DNA from: a bacterium
GTDB taxonomy: Bacteria; Spirochaetota; Leptospiria; Leptospirales; Leptonemataceae
Length of the DNA stretch: 64,000 nucleotides
Assembly (NCBI GenBank): GCA_024742665.1
Contig: JANSYA010000015.1
Location: 1 to 64,000 of the forward strand
Direction of reading: 5' to 3'
The notes beneath the pieces were generated by a model. That model had not been told where the DNA came from. It made no database searches and worked only from the letters and a program-made list of their open reading frames with translations. How positions within the stretch are numbered: position 1 is the stretch's first letter; every line of letters begins with the position of its first letter. Position numbers and translations under genes: made by a program. Shown here in pieces: positions 44,494 to 54,024 of this stretch.

Positions 44494-46353
44494 ATGGCAA
44501 CACTCTCTGAAACGCGAAACCCGCGCGTCGTGCTGGGTCTGACCCTGCGATTGGAGCTTTTCGCCGCGCTGGTACCGATTCCCTTCGGTTTATACCTGCT
44601 CTTCGTCGGCGCGGGCATGACCCTCGAACGAACCCTGTTCATCAACAGTATCGCCACGATCGTACTGTTGATCGCCATTACGAGCAGCGTCGCTCTGCGG
44701 ATTTATTTGTTGCGGCCGTACACCGAGTCTCTGACTTCAGGGGCGGATGCGCAAACGAAACTGAGCGCGGCCGGCGCCCGTCAGATCAAGGCGCGCCTGC
44801 TGCGCATGCCTCAAGTTGAATCGATCGCGGTCGGACTGCGCTGGCTGATCGGAACGGTGGTTTCGCTTACGATCGTCTATTTTCTGACCGGCCTTGAAAC
44901 TCGCGAGCTTGTCGCTTCGGTGATCTGCCTGCCGATCGTGATTCCCGTCACGATGGCCGGTTATTTCTTCATGACCGAAAATTATTTCGCGTCGGCCCTC
45001 GAACGCGAAGACCTGGCCGCCGCCCGGGTTTCGCGCAAGCAGGTGCGGAGCATCGGCTTCGCCATGCGATTCGTCGGCACGACCACCGCTCTGGTGATTC
45101 TACCCCTGGGAGTCTTCGCCTTCCTGCTGGTTTTGATCGTGCAGGGTTATACGCAGTCGGAGCACATCGCCCTGCATATCGTCGGTCTTACGGCGCTGTT
45201 TATCATGGCGATTGCAATCGTGAGCTATAGCGCCGCGAGCGCCTTCCAGCGCAGCGTCAATCATCTCAAAGTCGCCGCCCGGTCTATGGCCCGGGGGCGT
45301 TTTCAGAAAGTCGTGCCCCAGCTGCAGGCGGACGAAATCGGCGACATCAGTCGGTATTTTCAGCGCGTATCGCGTTCCGTGGCGCTGGCGGTGCGTTCGA
45401 TTCACGAGGAGACCGGCGATCTGGTCACCGATTCGCGCAAGCTATCGATCAGCGGCGACGCCTTAAATCGCAGCACCCAGGAGCAGGCGACCTCCGCTGA
45501 AGAAATTTCGGCGGCTTTAGAACAGCTATCGGCGGCGGGGGATATTTTAGCGGGCAACGCCGCGCGCCAGACTGAAGAGGCCCAGGCCGCCGATGATCGT
45601 GTGCAGAGTTTGCATTCAAAACTGGAATCGATCAACGGGATGACCGAACAGCTCGCCGCGAGCTCCGGCGAAACCTACGAACAGGCGATGAGCGGCGCCG
45701 AACGCGTACATGCGACCGTGCAGAGTATGGATCAAATCAGCGAAGGCACGAATCGCATGGCGGAAGCCATGAAGCTGATCAATGAAGTCGCCGATCGCGT
45801 AAACCTGCTTTCGCTGAACGCTTCGATCGAAGCGGCCCGCGCCGGCGAATACGGCCGCGGATTCGCCGTGGTCGCCACAGAAATTTCGCGCCTGGCGGAT
45901 CAAACCCAGCAGCACGGTAACACGATTCTTGAACTCGTGAATCAGGCGGTCGAACGCGTCGCCGAAGGCACAGCGTCCATGCACGAGACCGCGAAGACCT
46001 TCGATCGGATCACGGCTTCCGCCGGAGAAAATCGTCGGCTCATGCAAGACGTGAGCGCGCAGGTCCAGGATCAATTCGGCACCAGTCTGGAGCTGAGCAA
46101 AGCGATCGCGACCGTGCAGGAAATGTCCCTGGAAACCTCGACGTCTCTGGCCGAGCAGGGCCGGACCAACAAAGAGCTCACGGTCGGCCTGCAGCGGATC
46201 AGCGAGGCGACCTCGACGATTTCGGAAGCGGTCGAAGACGTGGCGGGACTCGCCCGCGATTTAACCGATCGCGCCGATCGCCTGGCCGCCCGCGCCGCCT
46301 TCTTTGAAGTCGCCGGAGAGGACGAGCGGGCGGGGCTCCGGGAATCCCGATAA
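44494..46353 (+). CDS. methyl-accepting chemotaxis protein
   Basis: ATG 44494 has AAGGTG 6 bases upstream. The 619-residue receptor has six hydrophobic segments in its first 270 residues, in place of the usual two with a periplasmic sensor domain, then a HAMP-like stretch (VAARSMARGRFQKVVPQLQ) and a long coiled-coil signalling domain whose tip reads RVNLLSLNASIEAARAGE. The CheB/CheR-tethering pentapeptide is absent. The membrane domain may sense ligands or membrane state directly. FliM is 14 kb away, in agreement with a motile organism. Confidence 0.93.
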   Translation: MATLSETRNPRVVLGLTLRLELFAALVPIPFGLYLLFVGAGMTLERTLFINSIATIVLLIAITSSVALRIYLLRPYTESLTSGADAQTKLSAAGARQIKARLLRMPQVESIAVGLRWLIGTVVSLTIVYFLTGLETRELVASVICLPIVIPVTMAGYFFMTENYFASALEREDLAAARVSRKQVRSIGFAMRFVGTTTALVILPLGVFAFLLVLIVQGYTQSEHIALHIVGLTALFIMAIAIVSYSAASAFQRSVNHLKVAARSMARGRFQKVVPQLQADEIGDISRYFQRVSRSVALAVRSIHEETGDLVTDSRKLSISGDALNRSTQEQATSAEEISAALEQLSAAGDILAGNAARQTEEAQAADDRVQSLHSKLESINGMTEQLAASSGETYEQAMSGAERVHATVQSMDQISEGTNRMAEAMKLINEVADRVNLLSLNASIEAARAGEYGRGFAVVATEISRLADQTQQHGNTILELVNQAVERVAEGTASMHETAKTFDRITASAGENRRLMQDVSAQVQDQFGTSLELSKAIATVQEMSLETSTSLAEQGRTNKELTVGLQRISEATSTISEAVEDVAGLARDLTDRADRLAARAAFFEVAGEDERAGLRESR

Positions 46354-46388
46354 GTGATTCCGCCGGCAATCCGGACTGAATACGGGGA

Positions 46389-46871
46389 TCAGGTTGAAAC
46401 GCGAAATACGCGTTCGCTGAAAAATTCACGCTCGCTTTCGCGGGCCTGTGGAAATACGTCGCTTAATATTTCAACGAAATGCGCGTTGCCAATTCGCATA
46501 TAGTCCACGAGAATTCGCAGAGTTTTCAGATCACGCTGCGCGCGAATCCGCGCCCGGCGGCTTCGATCGAAGAGCAAAGCCGAGATCATCAGCGTGAGTA
46601 TCAGGAGCGTCCTGACCAGAAACAGCACGCTCTCTCGATCCAGATAATAGCCGGTGCGATCAATCAGCGCTTCGCCGTACCGGCCCAGATCGGCTGCAAA
46701 TAGAAGCAAACCGCAGCTGGCGGCAATCGCCAGGCAGAAGTAGAAAAAGGGCAAAATCCGGGAAGACTGTATTGCCGCAAGAGTCATGGATTCGGCATCC
46801 TCAATTCCGATGACCGTTAGATGCTTTTGAATAAATTCTTTTTTTTCCCGGGCTATAGTGATTGCGTTCAT
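46389..46871 (-). CDS. hypothetical two-segment membrane protein
   Basis: The 160-residue product has two hydrophobic segments (about 40-60 and 82-103) joined by a short hydrophilic loop, with a basic region after the second (FDRSRRARIRAQRDL). The ATG at 46871 is preceded by GGAGGAAGGATG-like purine-rich sequence on the minus strand (GGAGGAAGG), a good ribosome site. It is convergent with the chemotaxis receptor. No family was recognised. Confidence 0.7.
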   Translation of the reverse strand: MNAITIAREKKEFIQKHLTVIGIEDAESMTLAAIQSSRILPFFYFCLAIAASCGLLLFAADLGRYGEALIDRTGYYLDRESVLFLVRTLLILTLMISALLFDRSRRARIRAQRDLKTLRILVDYMRIGNAHFVEILSDVFPQARESEREFFSERVFRVST

Positions 46872-46984
46872 CCTTCCTCCGTTTGTTTGAGAACGATGAA
46901 TTAGACCGCCCGGAAAGGCTGGAGTTCAAAAAATAATTCCTGGTGGCAGAAAATTGACTCTGGTGAGTTTTCGCCGGTGCGGCC

Positions 46985-49474
46985 TCAGCCCATCCCTGCC
47001 ATGCCCGAATAGTAGCGCAGCGTCGGCGCTTCGAGCACCGTTACGCGATTTTGTTTTTCTTGAACGAAGCCGCGCTTCTTCAAAACTTTCAGGCCCTCTT
47101 TGAGGATCCGGTCCACGTTGTGAGTCGCCAGGTTCTTGCGGCGGTGCAGGTCGACGAAGGCGGCGACGCGCTGGGCGAGATCCTGCATGGAAATCGTCGA
47201 GAGCGCGGGCTGATCGTCGTTAGTCAGGGCGTAGGCGACCATATGATTCGGCATCACCCGTAGCTGCCGTTCCCAGGCGGAAGTGATTTCGCCGCCGATC
47301 GCCAGCGCCGGGTCTTCGGCGCGAATATGCGTCGATACGCGGATCGGAGCGCAGAGATCGACGTGCACGCGAGTGCGTCCGCGCAAAAAGCTGGGCCATT
47401 TCGTTTGCTCGACGACGCCCGCGAATTCGCGATCTTCCGGCACGTTTTCGTACGCCACAGCGACCGGCACGACCAGGATTTCGCTGCCGGAATTGCGATA
47501 GGCGTCGATGGCGGTACTCAAGAGGCCGGTCTTAAGCGGAGCGATGCCGCCGCTGCGCGAGCGCGTGCCTTCTGGATAGACCAGAGAAGGAATTCCGATT
47601 TCGAGCATCATTGTCGCGTAGCGCGTGAGGCATTCCAGGTACAGAATATTTCGCGTCCGCTGGCGATCCACGGCGTACGCTCCGAGCGACTTGAGAATCC
47701 ACTGCCAGAAAGGTCCGGTCATCAAATTGCTGCCGGCGGCGTAGCGCGGCACCGGCAGTCCCGCGCCGTACAGACCGAAGGCGACTTCGACCGAATCGAG
47801 ATGCGATCGATGGGTCGGCGCGTACAGAATATTATATCGTCCGGCCAGGTCGCGCACGGTTTCGATTTCGCCCCCGAGATGCGGGATGCCCGAGCCGGGT
47901 CGCAGTCCGCCGAGCACGGTGCGCAGCGGACCGATGGTATGGATTAAGGCGCCGCGCACGCCGGGACGAAAACGATCGCTGATCTCTTCGACGTAAAATT
48001 CAATCAGCTCTTCGATGTGTTCGCGGATTTCATCCGCGCCGCGGGCGACAATGTCTTTCCAGACCGATAGCTCTCGCGGCAGGGTCTCCTGCTGGCGCAG
48101 ATCGCCCTGGTCTTTCGCCTGCACCAGGCGGTCGTGCAATCGGCTGACGATGGTTTGCGACTGGCGATGAATGCGATCCTGCATGCCGCGGGCGCTCAGC
48201 ACCGAATGAGCCGTGCGGCGTTCGATGATCTGTTTGAATTTATGGCCGGCCACGTTGCCCGGATCCACCGGTCGTTTGCCGGACTGGCTTGCCCCGGCTT
48301 TGCGCGCTTCCGCCTGCGAAGCTTGCGCTTGCGCTTCCGTACCGCCGCGGGCGTCGCGGGTGATCAGCTCCAGCAGCGCTCCCGTCGGTTTGCGCCGGCT
48401 GAGAATTTCATAGAGCGTTTCATAGACCGGTAGCTTTAGCCCGAGCTCCGCGCCGATTTCCAGAATCGGCGTCAGGGCCAGAGCGCCTTCGGCCAGCTCC
48501 TGGTTTTCCAGAACTTCTTGTTCGATGAAACGCCGGGGGTGTAAAAAGAGTTCGATGCGTTCGAAAAAACCCGGCTGGTTCGCCTGGGTCAGGGAGCGGC
48601 GCATGAACTGCATGCCGTAGCTGCGGTTGCGACTGGCCGCGCTGGTCGAAGTCGTTACGACGTCGGCCAGACCCGATACGCCGAAGAGGGTGGCGGCTTC
48701 GGCCCCCAGGCCCGTCGCGACTTGAAATAATTCGAAATAGCCGCGACTCAAAAGCACGCCCTGGGCGTTCGAGCCGGCACCGGGTAAAATTTCCGCCATG
48801 CCGCAGGCGATGGCGATCGGATTTTTTAGAGCTCCCGCCAGTTCGACTCCCATTCGGTCGCGGGTATCGCTGAGTACGATCGAAGGACCGCGCAGCGTTT
48901 CATACAGATAGTCCCGGACCCCGGCGTCGGTCGCTCCCAGATTAAAGTACGCATAGCGGCCGCTTTGAATTTCCGCGAGCAGACTGGGACCGTTCGCCGC
49001 CGCCACCTGCAGATCGGCGAAACCGGCTTCCCGGGCCAGGTGTTCGATGTACTGCGAAAAGGTATACAGACCCGTGCGTCTGCGAGTGGAACGCTCCAGC
49101 AGGCCCTTTGTGAATACGACGATCAGGTGTGACTGCGTCGGATCCAGATGGCGCAGCAGTCGCGCGACGGTATCTTCGACCTGCCTCGATGACACCGCCA
49201 GATAGACCACCCAGGCGCCCGACTCGAAGTGCGTGTAGTCGGCGACAATTTCCACGCTGTCGGCCAGGCGAAAATCCTGATCGCGGATCGTGCTCCGGCG
49301 TTCGCTTCGCAGACGCTCCGCTTCTCGGGAATCAGTATAAAATAGAAATAACCGGTCCTCGACTGCGCGGGCCGGGCTTTCGGCTGCCAGCCGACTCAGA
49401 AGTAGACCGAAGGGGCCGCTGCCCAGGACCACCGTGCTGGCTGTCGCATATCGACTCATACCGGCGTATAACAT
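46985..49474 (-). CDS. fused glycerol-3-phosphate dehydrogenase (GpsA) and glycerol-3-phosphate acyltransferase
   Basis: The 829-residue protein joins two steps of phospholipid entry. Residues about 10-365 are GpsA-like: dinucleotide loop VVLGSGPFG, AANGPSLLAEI, catalytic-Lys segment ELAGALKNPIAIACGM, and GLADVVTTSTSAASRNRSYG. A Gln/Ala-rich linker lies at about 375-415. Residues about 430-800 are PlsB/acyltransferase-like: HRSHLDS near residue 556 (H-x4-D block I), GAYAVDR (II), VYPEGTRSRSG (III) and VVPVAVAYENVPE (IV). GpsA would make glycerol-3-phosphate and the second domain acylate it. The ATG at 49459 is an alternative start. Both domains keep the expected active-site motifs. Confidence 0.88.
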   Translation of the reverse strand: MLYAGMSRYATASTVVLGSGPFGLLLSRLAAESPARAVEDRLFLFYTDSREAERLRSERRSTIRDQDFRLADSVEIVADYTHFESGAWVVYLAVSSRQVEDTVARLLRHLDPTQSHLIVVFTKGLLERSTRRRTGLYTFSQYIEHLAREAGFADLQVAAANGPSLLAEIQSGRYAYFNLGATDAGVRDYLYETLRGPSIVLSDTRDRMGVELAGALKNPIAIACGMAEILPGAGSNAQGVLLSRGYFELFQVATGLGAEAATLFGVSGLADVVTTSTSAASRNRSYGMQFMRRSLTQANQPGFFERIELFLHPRRFIEQEVLENQELAEGALALTPILEIGAELGLKLPVYETLYEILSRRKPTGALLELITRDARGGTEAQAQASQAEARKAGASQSGKRPVDPGNVAGHKFKQIIERRTAHSVLSARGMQDRIHRQSQTIVSRLHDRLVQAKDQGDLRQQETLPRELSVWKDIVARGADEIREHIEELIEFYVEEISDRFRPGVRGALIHTIGPLRTVLGGLRPGSGIPHLGGEIETVRDLAGRYNILYAPTHRSHLDSVEVAFGLYGAGLPVPRYAAGSNLMTGPFWQWILKSLGAYAVDRQRTRNILYLECLTRYATMMLEIGIPSLVYPEGTRSRSGGIAPLKTGLLSTAIDAYRNSGSEILVVPVAVAYENVPEDREFAGVVEQTKWPSFLRGRTRVHVDLCAPIRVSTHIRAEDPALAIGGEITSAWERQLRVMPNHMVAYALTNDDQPALSTISMQDLAQRVAAFVDLHRRKNLATHNVDRILKEGLKVLKKRGFVQEKQNRVTVLEAPTLRYYSGMAGMG

Positions 49475-49620
49475 GATCCGAAAGGAATCGCCATGATCTA
49501 ATTCATAAGTGGCGCCTAAAATTTTCTTTTCGCGTCGCGGGCTGCAAAAGCCGGCGAACCGCGCTTGACGTCGGAGCCGCCGGTCGGGAATATCCGGGTG
49601 AGGACTGATCCGCCACCGTT

Positions 49621-52600
49621 ATGAAAAACCTGCTGCCGCGCTTTATTCAAAAACAACTGCTGAACGGCGAGGCGTCCCGGGCCCTTCACGGTACCTTTGA
49701 AGCCCACAGCATGTTCGTCGATATCTCCGGCTTTACGCCGATGACCGAACAGCTGATGCGGGAGGGCAAAGAAGGCGCGGAAATCCTCTCGGTGGAAATC
49801 AATCGGCTCTTCGGCATGCTGATTGAGGCCGTTCAGAATCGCGGCGGAATGATTACGGGTTTCGCCGGCGACGCCTTCACGGCCCTGTTCCAGGCCGAAA
49901 ACCCCCTGCAGGCCGCCGAGGCCGCGCGCGAAGTCCAGGACGTATTCGCGCGCGCCGGCCAGGCGAGCACGCGCTTCGGCGACTTTCATTTATCCGTGAA
50001 GGTCGGTCTGTCTTCCGGTCAGGTCGAGTGGGGCATCGTCGGTAGCGAGCCGATTCATGCGGGGGAAGCGCTCGCTGCGGCTTCCGGCGAATCCGGCGAT
50101 CCGGCCGAACTGCTCGATCCGGCGAAGCGGCTGGCATGGTACTTTCGCGGACCCGCGATCGACGGCTGCGCCGCTTCCGAGCACCACTGCGAACGCGGCG
50201 ATATCGTCCTGGATGAACGGATATTAAGTCGCTTTTCCGAAGCGGAGCGTCCGGACACCACGCCGATCGCCGTCTCGGATTCCGCTGCGGATGCGGACAG
50301 CGCGCAGACCGGCTACCATCGATTGAATCAAATCGAAGCACGGACGACTGAGGGCGTGGCGGCGGCGCTTTCGTTTTTGCATCGTACTGAAGAAGAAGAG
50401 GGCATTCGCCGGGAAATCGCCGATCGTTTTTTTCCGGCCACGATTTTGGACTACTCCCAGGCCGGCGAATTCCGGGCGATTGCGAGCGTCTTCGTATCGT
50501 TCGTGCCTCCCGCTGAATACGCCGACTTAAATGAATTCGCCGCAACAGTGCAAACCTGCGCCGCCCGCTACGACGGCTATTTCAACAGCCTCGACTTCGG
50601 CGATAAAGGCGGCACGATCCTGCTGGTCTTCGGGGCCCCTGTATCCCACGAAGACGATCCGACCCGGGCCGCGGATTTCGCCATCGAACTCCAGTCGATG
50701 TTCGGCGACCGCATTCGCGTGGGGCTTACGACCGGCACGGCCTTCGCGGGCATCGTCGGTTCCGCTCTGCGCTGCACTTATACGGTGAACGGCGACGTTG
50801 TAAATCTTTCGGCCCGGGTGATGATGTCCGCGGTCTTCGGCGAAGTCTGGCTGTCTTCGGAGGCGCGCGAGCTGATCGGCGAGGAGTACCTGGTCGAAAG
50901 CCGCGGCGAACGCGAATTCAAAGGCAAGTCGGAAGCCATCGAGATTTTCGCCTTAAACGGCAAGGGTGAGCGCAGCTTTGCGGCCTTTGACGAAACCGCT
51001 TTCGTCGGTCGCAGCGGCGCCCTGTCCCAATTGGAAGAGCAGCTTGCAGTCATTCGCGCGCAAAATTTCGGCGGGCTGACTCGTATTCTCGGCGACGCCG
51101 GCAGCGGCAAATCGCGCCTTTTACACGAACTGTACTTACGGCACCGGGGCGAAATCGATTTTATCTTCACCCATGCCGACGGCGTGTTGCGCCGGAGTAT
51201 GAATCCCTTTACCGCGTTTTTCGCGGCGTTTTTTGGCGTCCACCCGGGCGTGCAGGAGAGTGACGATCGCGGAGCGCGCCGGGCCGCCGTCGACGCGTCG
51301 CTGAATGAACTGATCGAAGGCGTGCGGGCCGCGGTTCCCGACTCGGATCACGCAGATCACATTCAGCATATCGCGGCGGAGCTGGAACGCACGGCCTCGA
51401 TGTTTGCGGCGATGGTCGACGCCGATATCAGCGGGACTCTGTACGAACGCCTGGACGCCCAGGGCCGCTATGAAAATACGCTGATCGCGGTCAAAAACTG
51501 GTTTCACGCCCGCGCTCTTTTGCGGCCGACCGTGCTGGTGCTGGAAAATCTGCAGTGGCTCGACGCGGATTCCCGTGCAGTCATCGAAGATATATTACGC
51601 CACGTCGACGCGGACCATCTCGGCCTGGGCGTGATCGTTACGAGCCGTTATTTTGACGACGGCTCCCGGCCGGCTCTGGGAATCGATGCGTCCCATTTGA
51701 CGGCGCGGGATCTGGAGCTGCAGGCGCTTACGCCTGACGCGGTGCATTCCATCGCCGCCGCTCGTTTGCCGGCCGCTCCCGGCCCGGGCCTGCTGGAATT
51801 TATTCAGGAGCGCACCGGCGGCAATCCGTATTTCATCGAAGAGTTTTGCACGTACTTAACGCACAGGGACCTCGTAGCGCCGGACGAAAACGGCGAGCTG
51901 CGCCTGCGGCCGGAATTGCTGACAGACGATTCCACGGATTTGCCGGCCAGCATTAACGCGCTGGTCGTTTCGCGTATTGACCGGCTTTCGACGGATCTCA
52001 AAGCGGCGGTCCAGGCGGCCGCGGTGCTGGGTCAGAAATTCGAAGTGTCGGTGCTCGCGCATCTGCTGGATCTGGATGCGGGCGAATCAAAGCTGGAGGA
52101 TCTACTGGCGGAAGGCGAACGCGAACAGATCTGGAGCGACGATAGCGAACACGGCGCGGGCGTCCTGAACGCTGGAGCCGAAGCGGGCGTCGCCGCGCAA
52201 ATGCGATCGTTTCAAAACGCCCTGGTCCAGGAGGCCGCCTACGAAATGCAGCTGCGCGATCGTCTGCGGGGGCTGCACGAAAAGGCCGCGCACTTTCTGG
52301 CGGGGATTCACGGCGAAAACGAAATTCATGCCGCCGACATCGCCTTTCATTACGGTCGGGCGGAAAACCAGGACCGGGCTCGCCGCTACTACGAACTCGC
52401 CGCGGAGTACGCTCATTCGAATTACAAGACCGAGAAGGCCTTCGAATTTTACGATCAGCTGGAAAGCTACGCCCGGGATGACGCCGAGCGTCTGGGTGTC
52501 ATGACCCGCCGCGCCCGCCTGCTGGAGCTGCTGGGACAGTGGCCCGGCGCGCTGGAGCTGTTAGAACGGGCGCTGGCGCTGGCCGAGGGCGGCGCGGATC

Positions 52601-53829
52601 GTAAGGCGGTCGGTCGACTCAAAACGAATCTGGGCGAAATCCACCAGAAGCAGGGGGAATTCGACCGGGCTTCGACGCTCTTGCAGGAAGCGGTCGGCAT
52701 CGCGGAAGCGGAAGAGGACGTGCAGGGACTCGGCGAAGCCCACAGCACTCTGGGGCGGACCTACTGGAGTCTCGGTCAGTACGACAACGCCCTGGAATGC
52801 TATGCGGAAGGCAAGGCGGCCCGGGAGCAGACCAACGATCGTCGGGGCTACGCCCTGAACCTGTACTATACCGGCGTGGTTCATCGCGACCGCAACGAGT
52901 ACGACCGGGCCATGCAGAACTATCGCGAGTCTTTAGAGATTTTCGAAAACGAGCTGGGGGATCGGCGCTACGCGACCTACCCGATGTACGACATCGCCGT
53001 GATCTATCAGTACCAGGGACGCCTGGACGAGGCCCGCGAATTCTTTGAGCGCACCCACGCGCTGTATGAAGAGATGGGCTATCGCAGCGGTATTTCGGCG
53101 GCGCTGCTGAATCTGGGCGTGATTGAAAGCCGCCAGGGCCGCTACGAGGCCGCCCTGGATCACTATCGCCACTCCCTCGAACACGCCGAAGATCTGGGCG
53201 AACAGCTGGCGGTCGCCTACGCGCTCTTCAGCATCGGCACGGCCCACTATCAGCAACAAAACTATAACGAGACCATTCGCTGGTTCGAGAAGTCTTTCGT
53301 CGTCATGAAAGAGATCGGCGCGAAAGGTTATTACGGCTATGTTCTCGCCTACCTGTGCTGCACTCTGGCGCGCCAGGGGCATACGGCCAAAGCCCTGAAC
53401 GCGGGGCTGCAGCATCTAAAGAATATCAAAGGCCTGGGCGGCTCCGACGTGGAAAACGGTCGGACCCATCTTGGCATTGCTCTGGCCCTGGCCGGCCTGG
53501 GCGAACAAAAGCCGGGCGCAAAGACCGCCGAGCTGATTCAGAAGATCGGCGCGTTGACCGGTCTGCCGCCGCGCCCGGACGCCTATTTTGAATTCGCCGT
53601 GGATTCCGCGCGCAAGGCCGCCTACGTCATGACGCTCGTGCCGGCGCTGCGCGAGTACGGCGTCTTTCTGGCGCAAAAGACCGCGCGAGCGCCCTGGTTC
53701 GCCGACCGGGCCGCGGAGTGTTTGCGAGAGGCTCATCAGCTGTGCGAAAGCTCCGGAATGGCGGGCGAGCGTTCCCGGGTCGCAGCCGACGCCGCGCGCC
53801 TGGAAATATCTCTGAACGCCGTCGACTGA
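49621..53829 (+). CDS. adenylyl cyclase with tandem catalytic domains, AAA/NTPase and TPR solenoid
   Basis: The 1402-residue soluble protein has the layout of animal soluble adenylyl cyclase. Domain C1 (about 25-190) has the two metal aspartates in FVDISGFTPMTE and FAGDAFTALF. Domain C2 (about 290-440) lacks the first metal Asp (ASVFVSFVPP) but keeps a Lys in DFGDKGGTILLVFG and the motif TYTVNGDVVNLSARVM, where Thr, Asn and Arg match the adenine-selecting and catalytic positions. So one composite active site is expected. An NTPase domain follows (GDAGSGKSRLL near residue 492), then about ten kinesin-light-chain-like TPRs (about 920-1300). A Gly replaces the bicarbonate-binding Lys before FAGD in C1, judged from memory. 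It lies upstream of cqsS on the same strand. Confidence 0.88.
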   Translation: MKNLLPRFIQKQLLNGEASRALHGTFEAHSMFVDISGFTPMTEQLMREGKEGAEILSVEINRLFGMLIEAVQNRGGMITGFAGDAFTALFQAENPLQAAEAAREVQDVFARAGQASTRFGDFHLSVKVGLSSGQVEWGIVGSEPIHAGEALAAASGESGDPAELLDPAKRLAWYFRGPAIDGCAASEHHCERGDIVLDERILSRFSEAERPDTTPIAVSDSAADADSAQTGYHRLNQIEARTTEGVAAALSFLHRTEEEEGIRREIADRFFPATILDYSQAGEFRAIASVFVSFVPPAEYADLNEFAATVQTCAARYDGYFNSLDFGDKGGTILLVFGAPVSHEDDPTRAADFAIELQSMFGDRIRVGLTTGTAFAGIVGSALRCTYTVNGDVVNLSARVMMSAVFGEVWLSSEARELIGEEYLVESRGEREFKGKSEAIEIFALNGKGERSFAAFDETAFVGRSGALSQLEEQLAVIRAQNFGGLTRILGDAGSGKSRLLHELYLRHRGEIDFIFTHADGVLRRSMNPFTAFFAAFFGVHPGVQESDDRGARRAAVDASLNELIEGVRAAVPDSDHADHIQHIAAELERTASMFAAMVDADISGTLYERLDAQGRYENTLIAVKNWFHARALLRPTVLVLENLQWLDADSRAVIEDILRHVDADHLGLGVIVTSRYFDDGSRPALGIDASHLTARDLELQALTPDAVHSIAAARLPAAPGPGLLEFIQERTGGNPYFIEEFCTYLTHRDLVAPDENGELRLRPELLTDDSTDLPASINALVVSRIDRLSTDLKAAVQAAAVLGQKFEVSVLAHLLDLDAGESKLEDLLAEGEREQIWSDDSEHGAGVLNAGAEAGVAAQMRSFQNALVQEAAYEMQLRDRLRGLHEKAAHFLAGIHGENEIHAADIAFHYGRAENQDRARRYYELAAEYAHSNYKTEKAFEFYDQLESYARDDAERLGVMTRRARLLELLGQWPGALELLERALALAEGGADRKAVGRLKTNLGEIHQKQGEFDRASTLLQEAVGIAEAEEDVQGLGEAHSTLGRTYWSLGQYDNALECYAEGKAAREQTNDRRGYALNLYYTGVVHRDRNEYDRAMQNYRESLEIFENELGDRRYATYPMYDIAVIYQYQGRLDEAREFFERTHALYEEMGYRSGISAALLNLGVIESRQGRYEAALDHYRHSLEHAEDLGEQLAVAYALFSIGTAHYQQQNYNETIRWFEKSFVVMKEIGAKGYYGYVLAYLCCTLARQGHTAKALNAGLQHLKNIKGLGGSDVENGRTHLGIALALAGLGEQKPGAKTAELIQKIGALTGLPPRPDAYFEFAVDSARKAAYVMTLVPALREYGVFLAQKTARAPWFADRAAECLREAHQLCESSGMAGERSRVAADAARLEISLNAVD

Positions 53830-53954
53830 TTTTGCCTGCACCGGCCCGGGGCGTTTTGCTGAGCGGGGAGATTCGGTCGGCGCGCTTGCAATCAGTAGAG
53901 AAGTTCTGGTAATCCCTTCGGATGGCGAGTTTTTCCGATTCGCTTCGCTTTCGT

Positions 53955-53982
53955 TTGACACTCGCTGCCAGTCGCCTACAAT
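53955..53982 (+). promoter_or_regulatory. sigma-70 promoter of the cqsS gene
   Basis: TTGACA (53955-53960) and TACAAT (53977-53982) are separated by 16 bases, so cqsS can be transcribed on its own, apart from the cyclase gene. The -10 hexamer ends 42 bases before the ATG at 54025. Confidence 0.75.
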
Positions 53983-54024
53983 TTCTGTTTCGGCTGCGAT
54001 CCCGCCGCCGGTTCCGCTGTTCCC

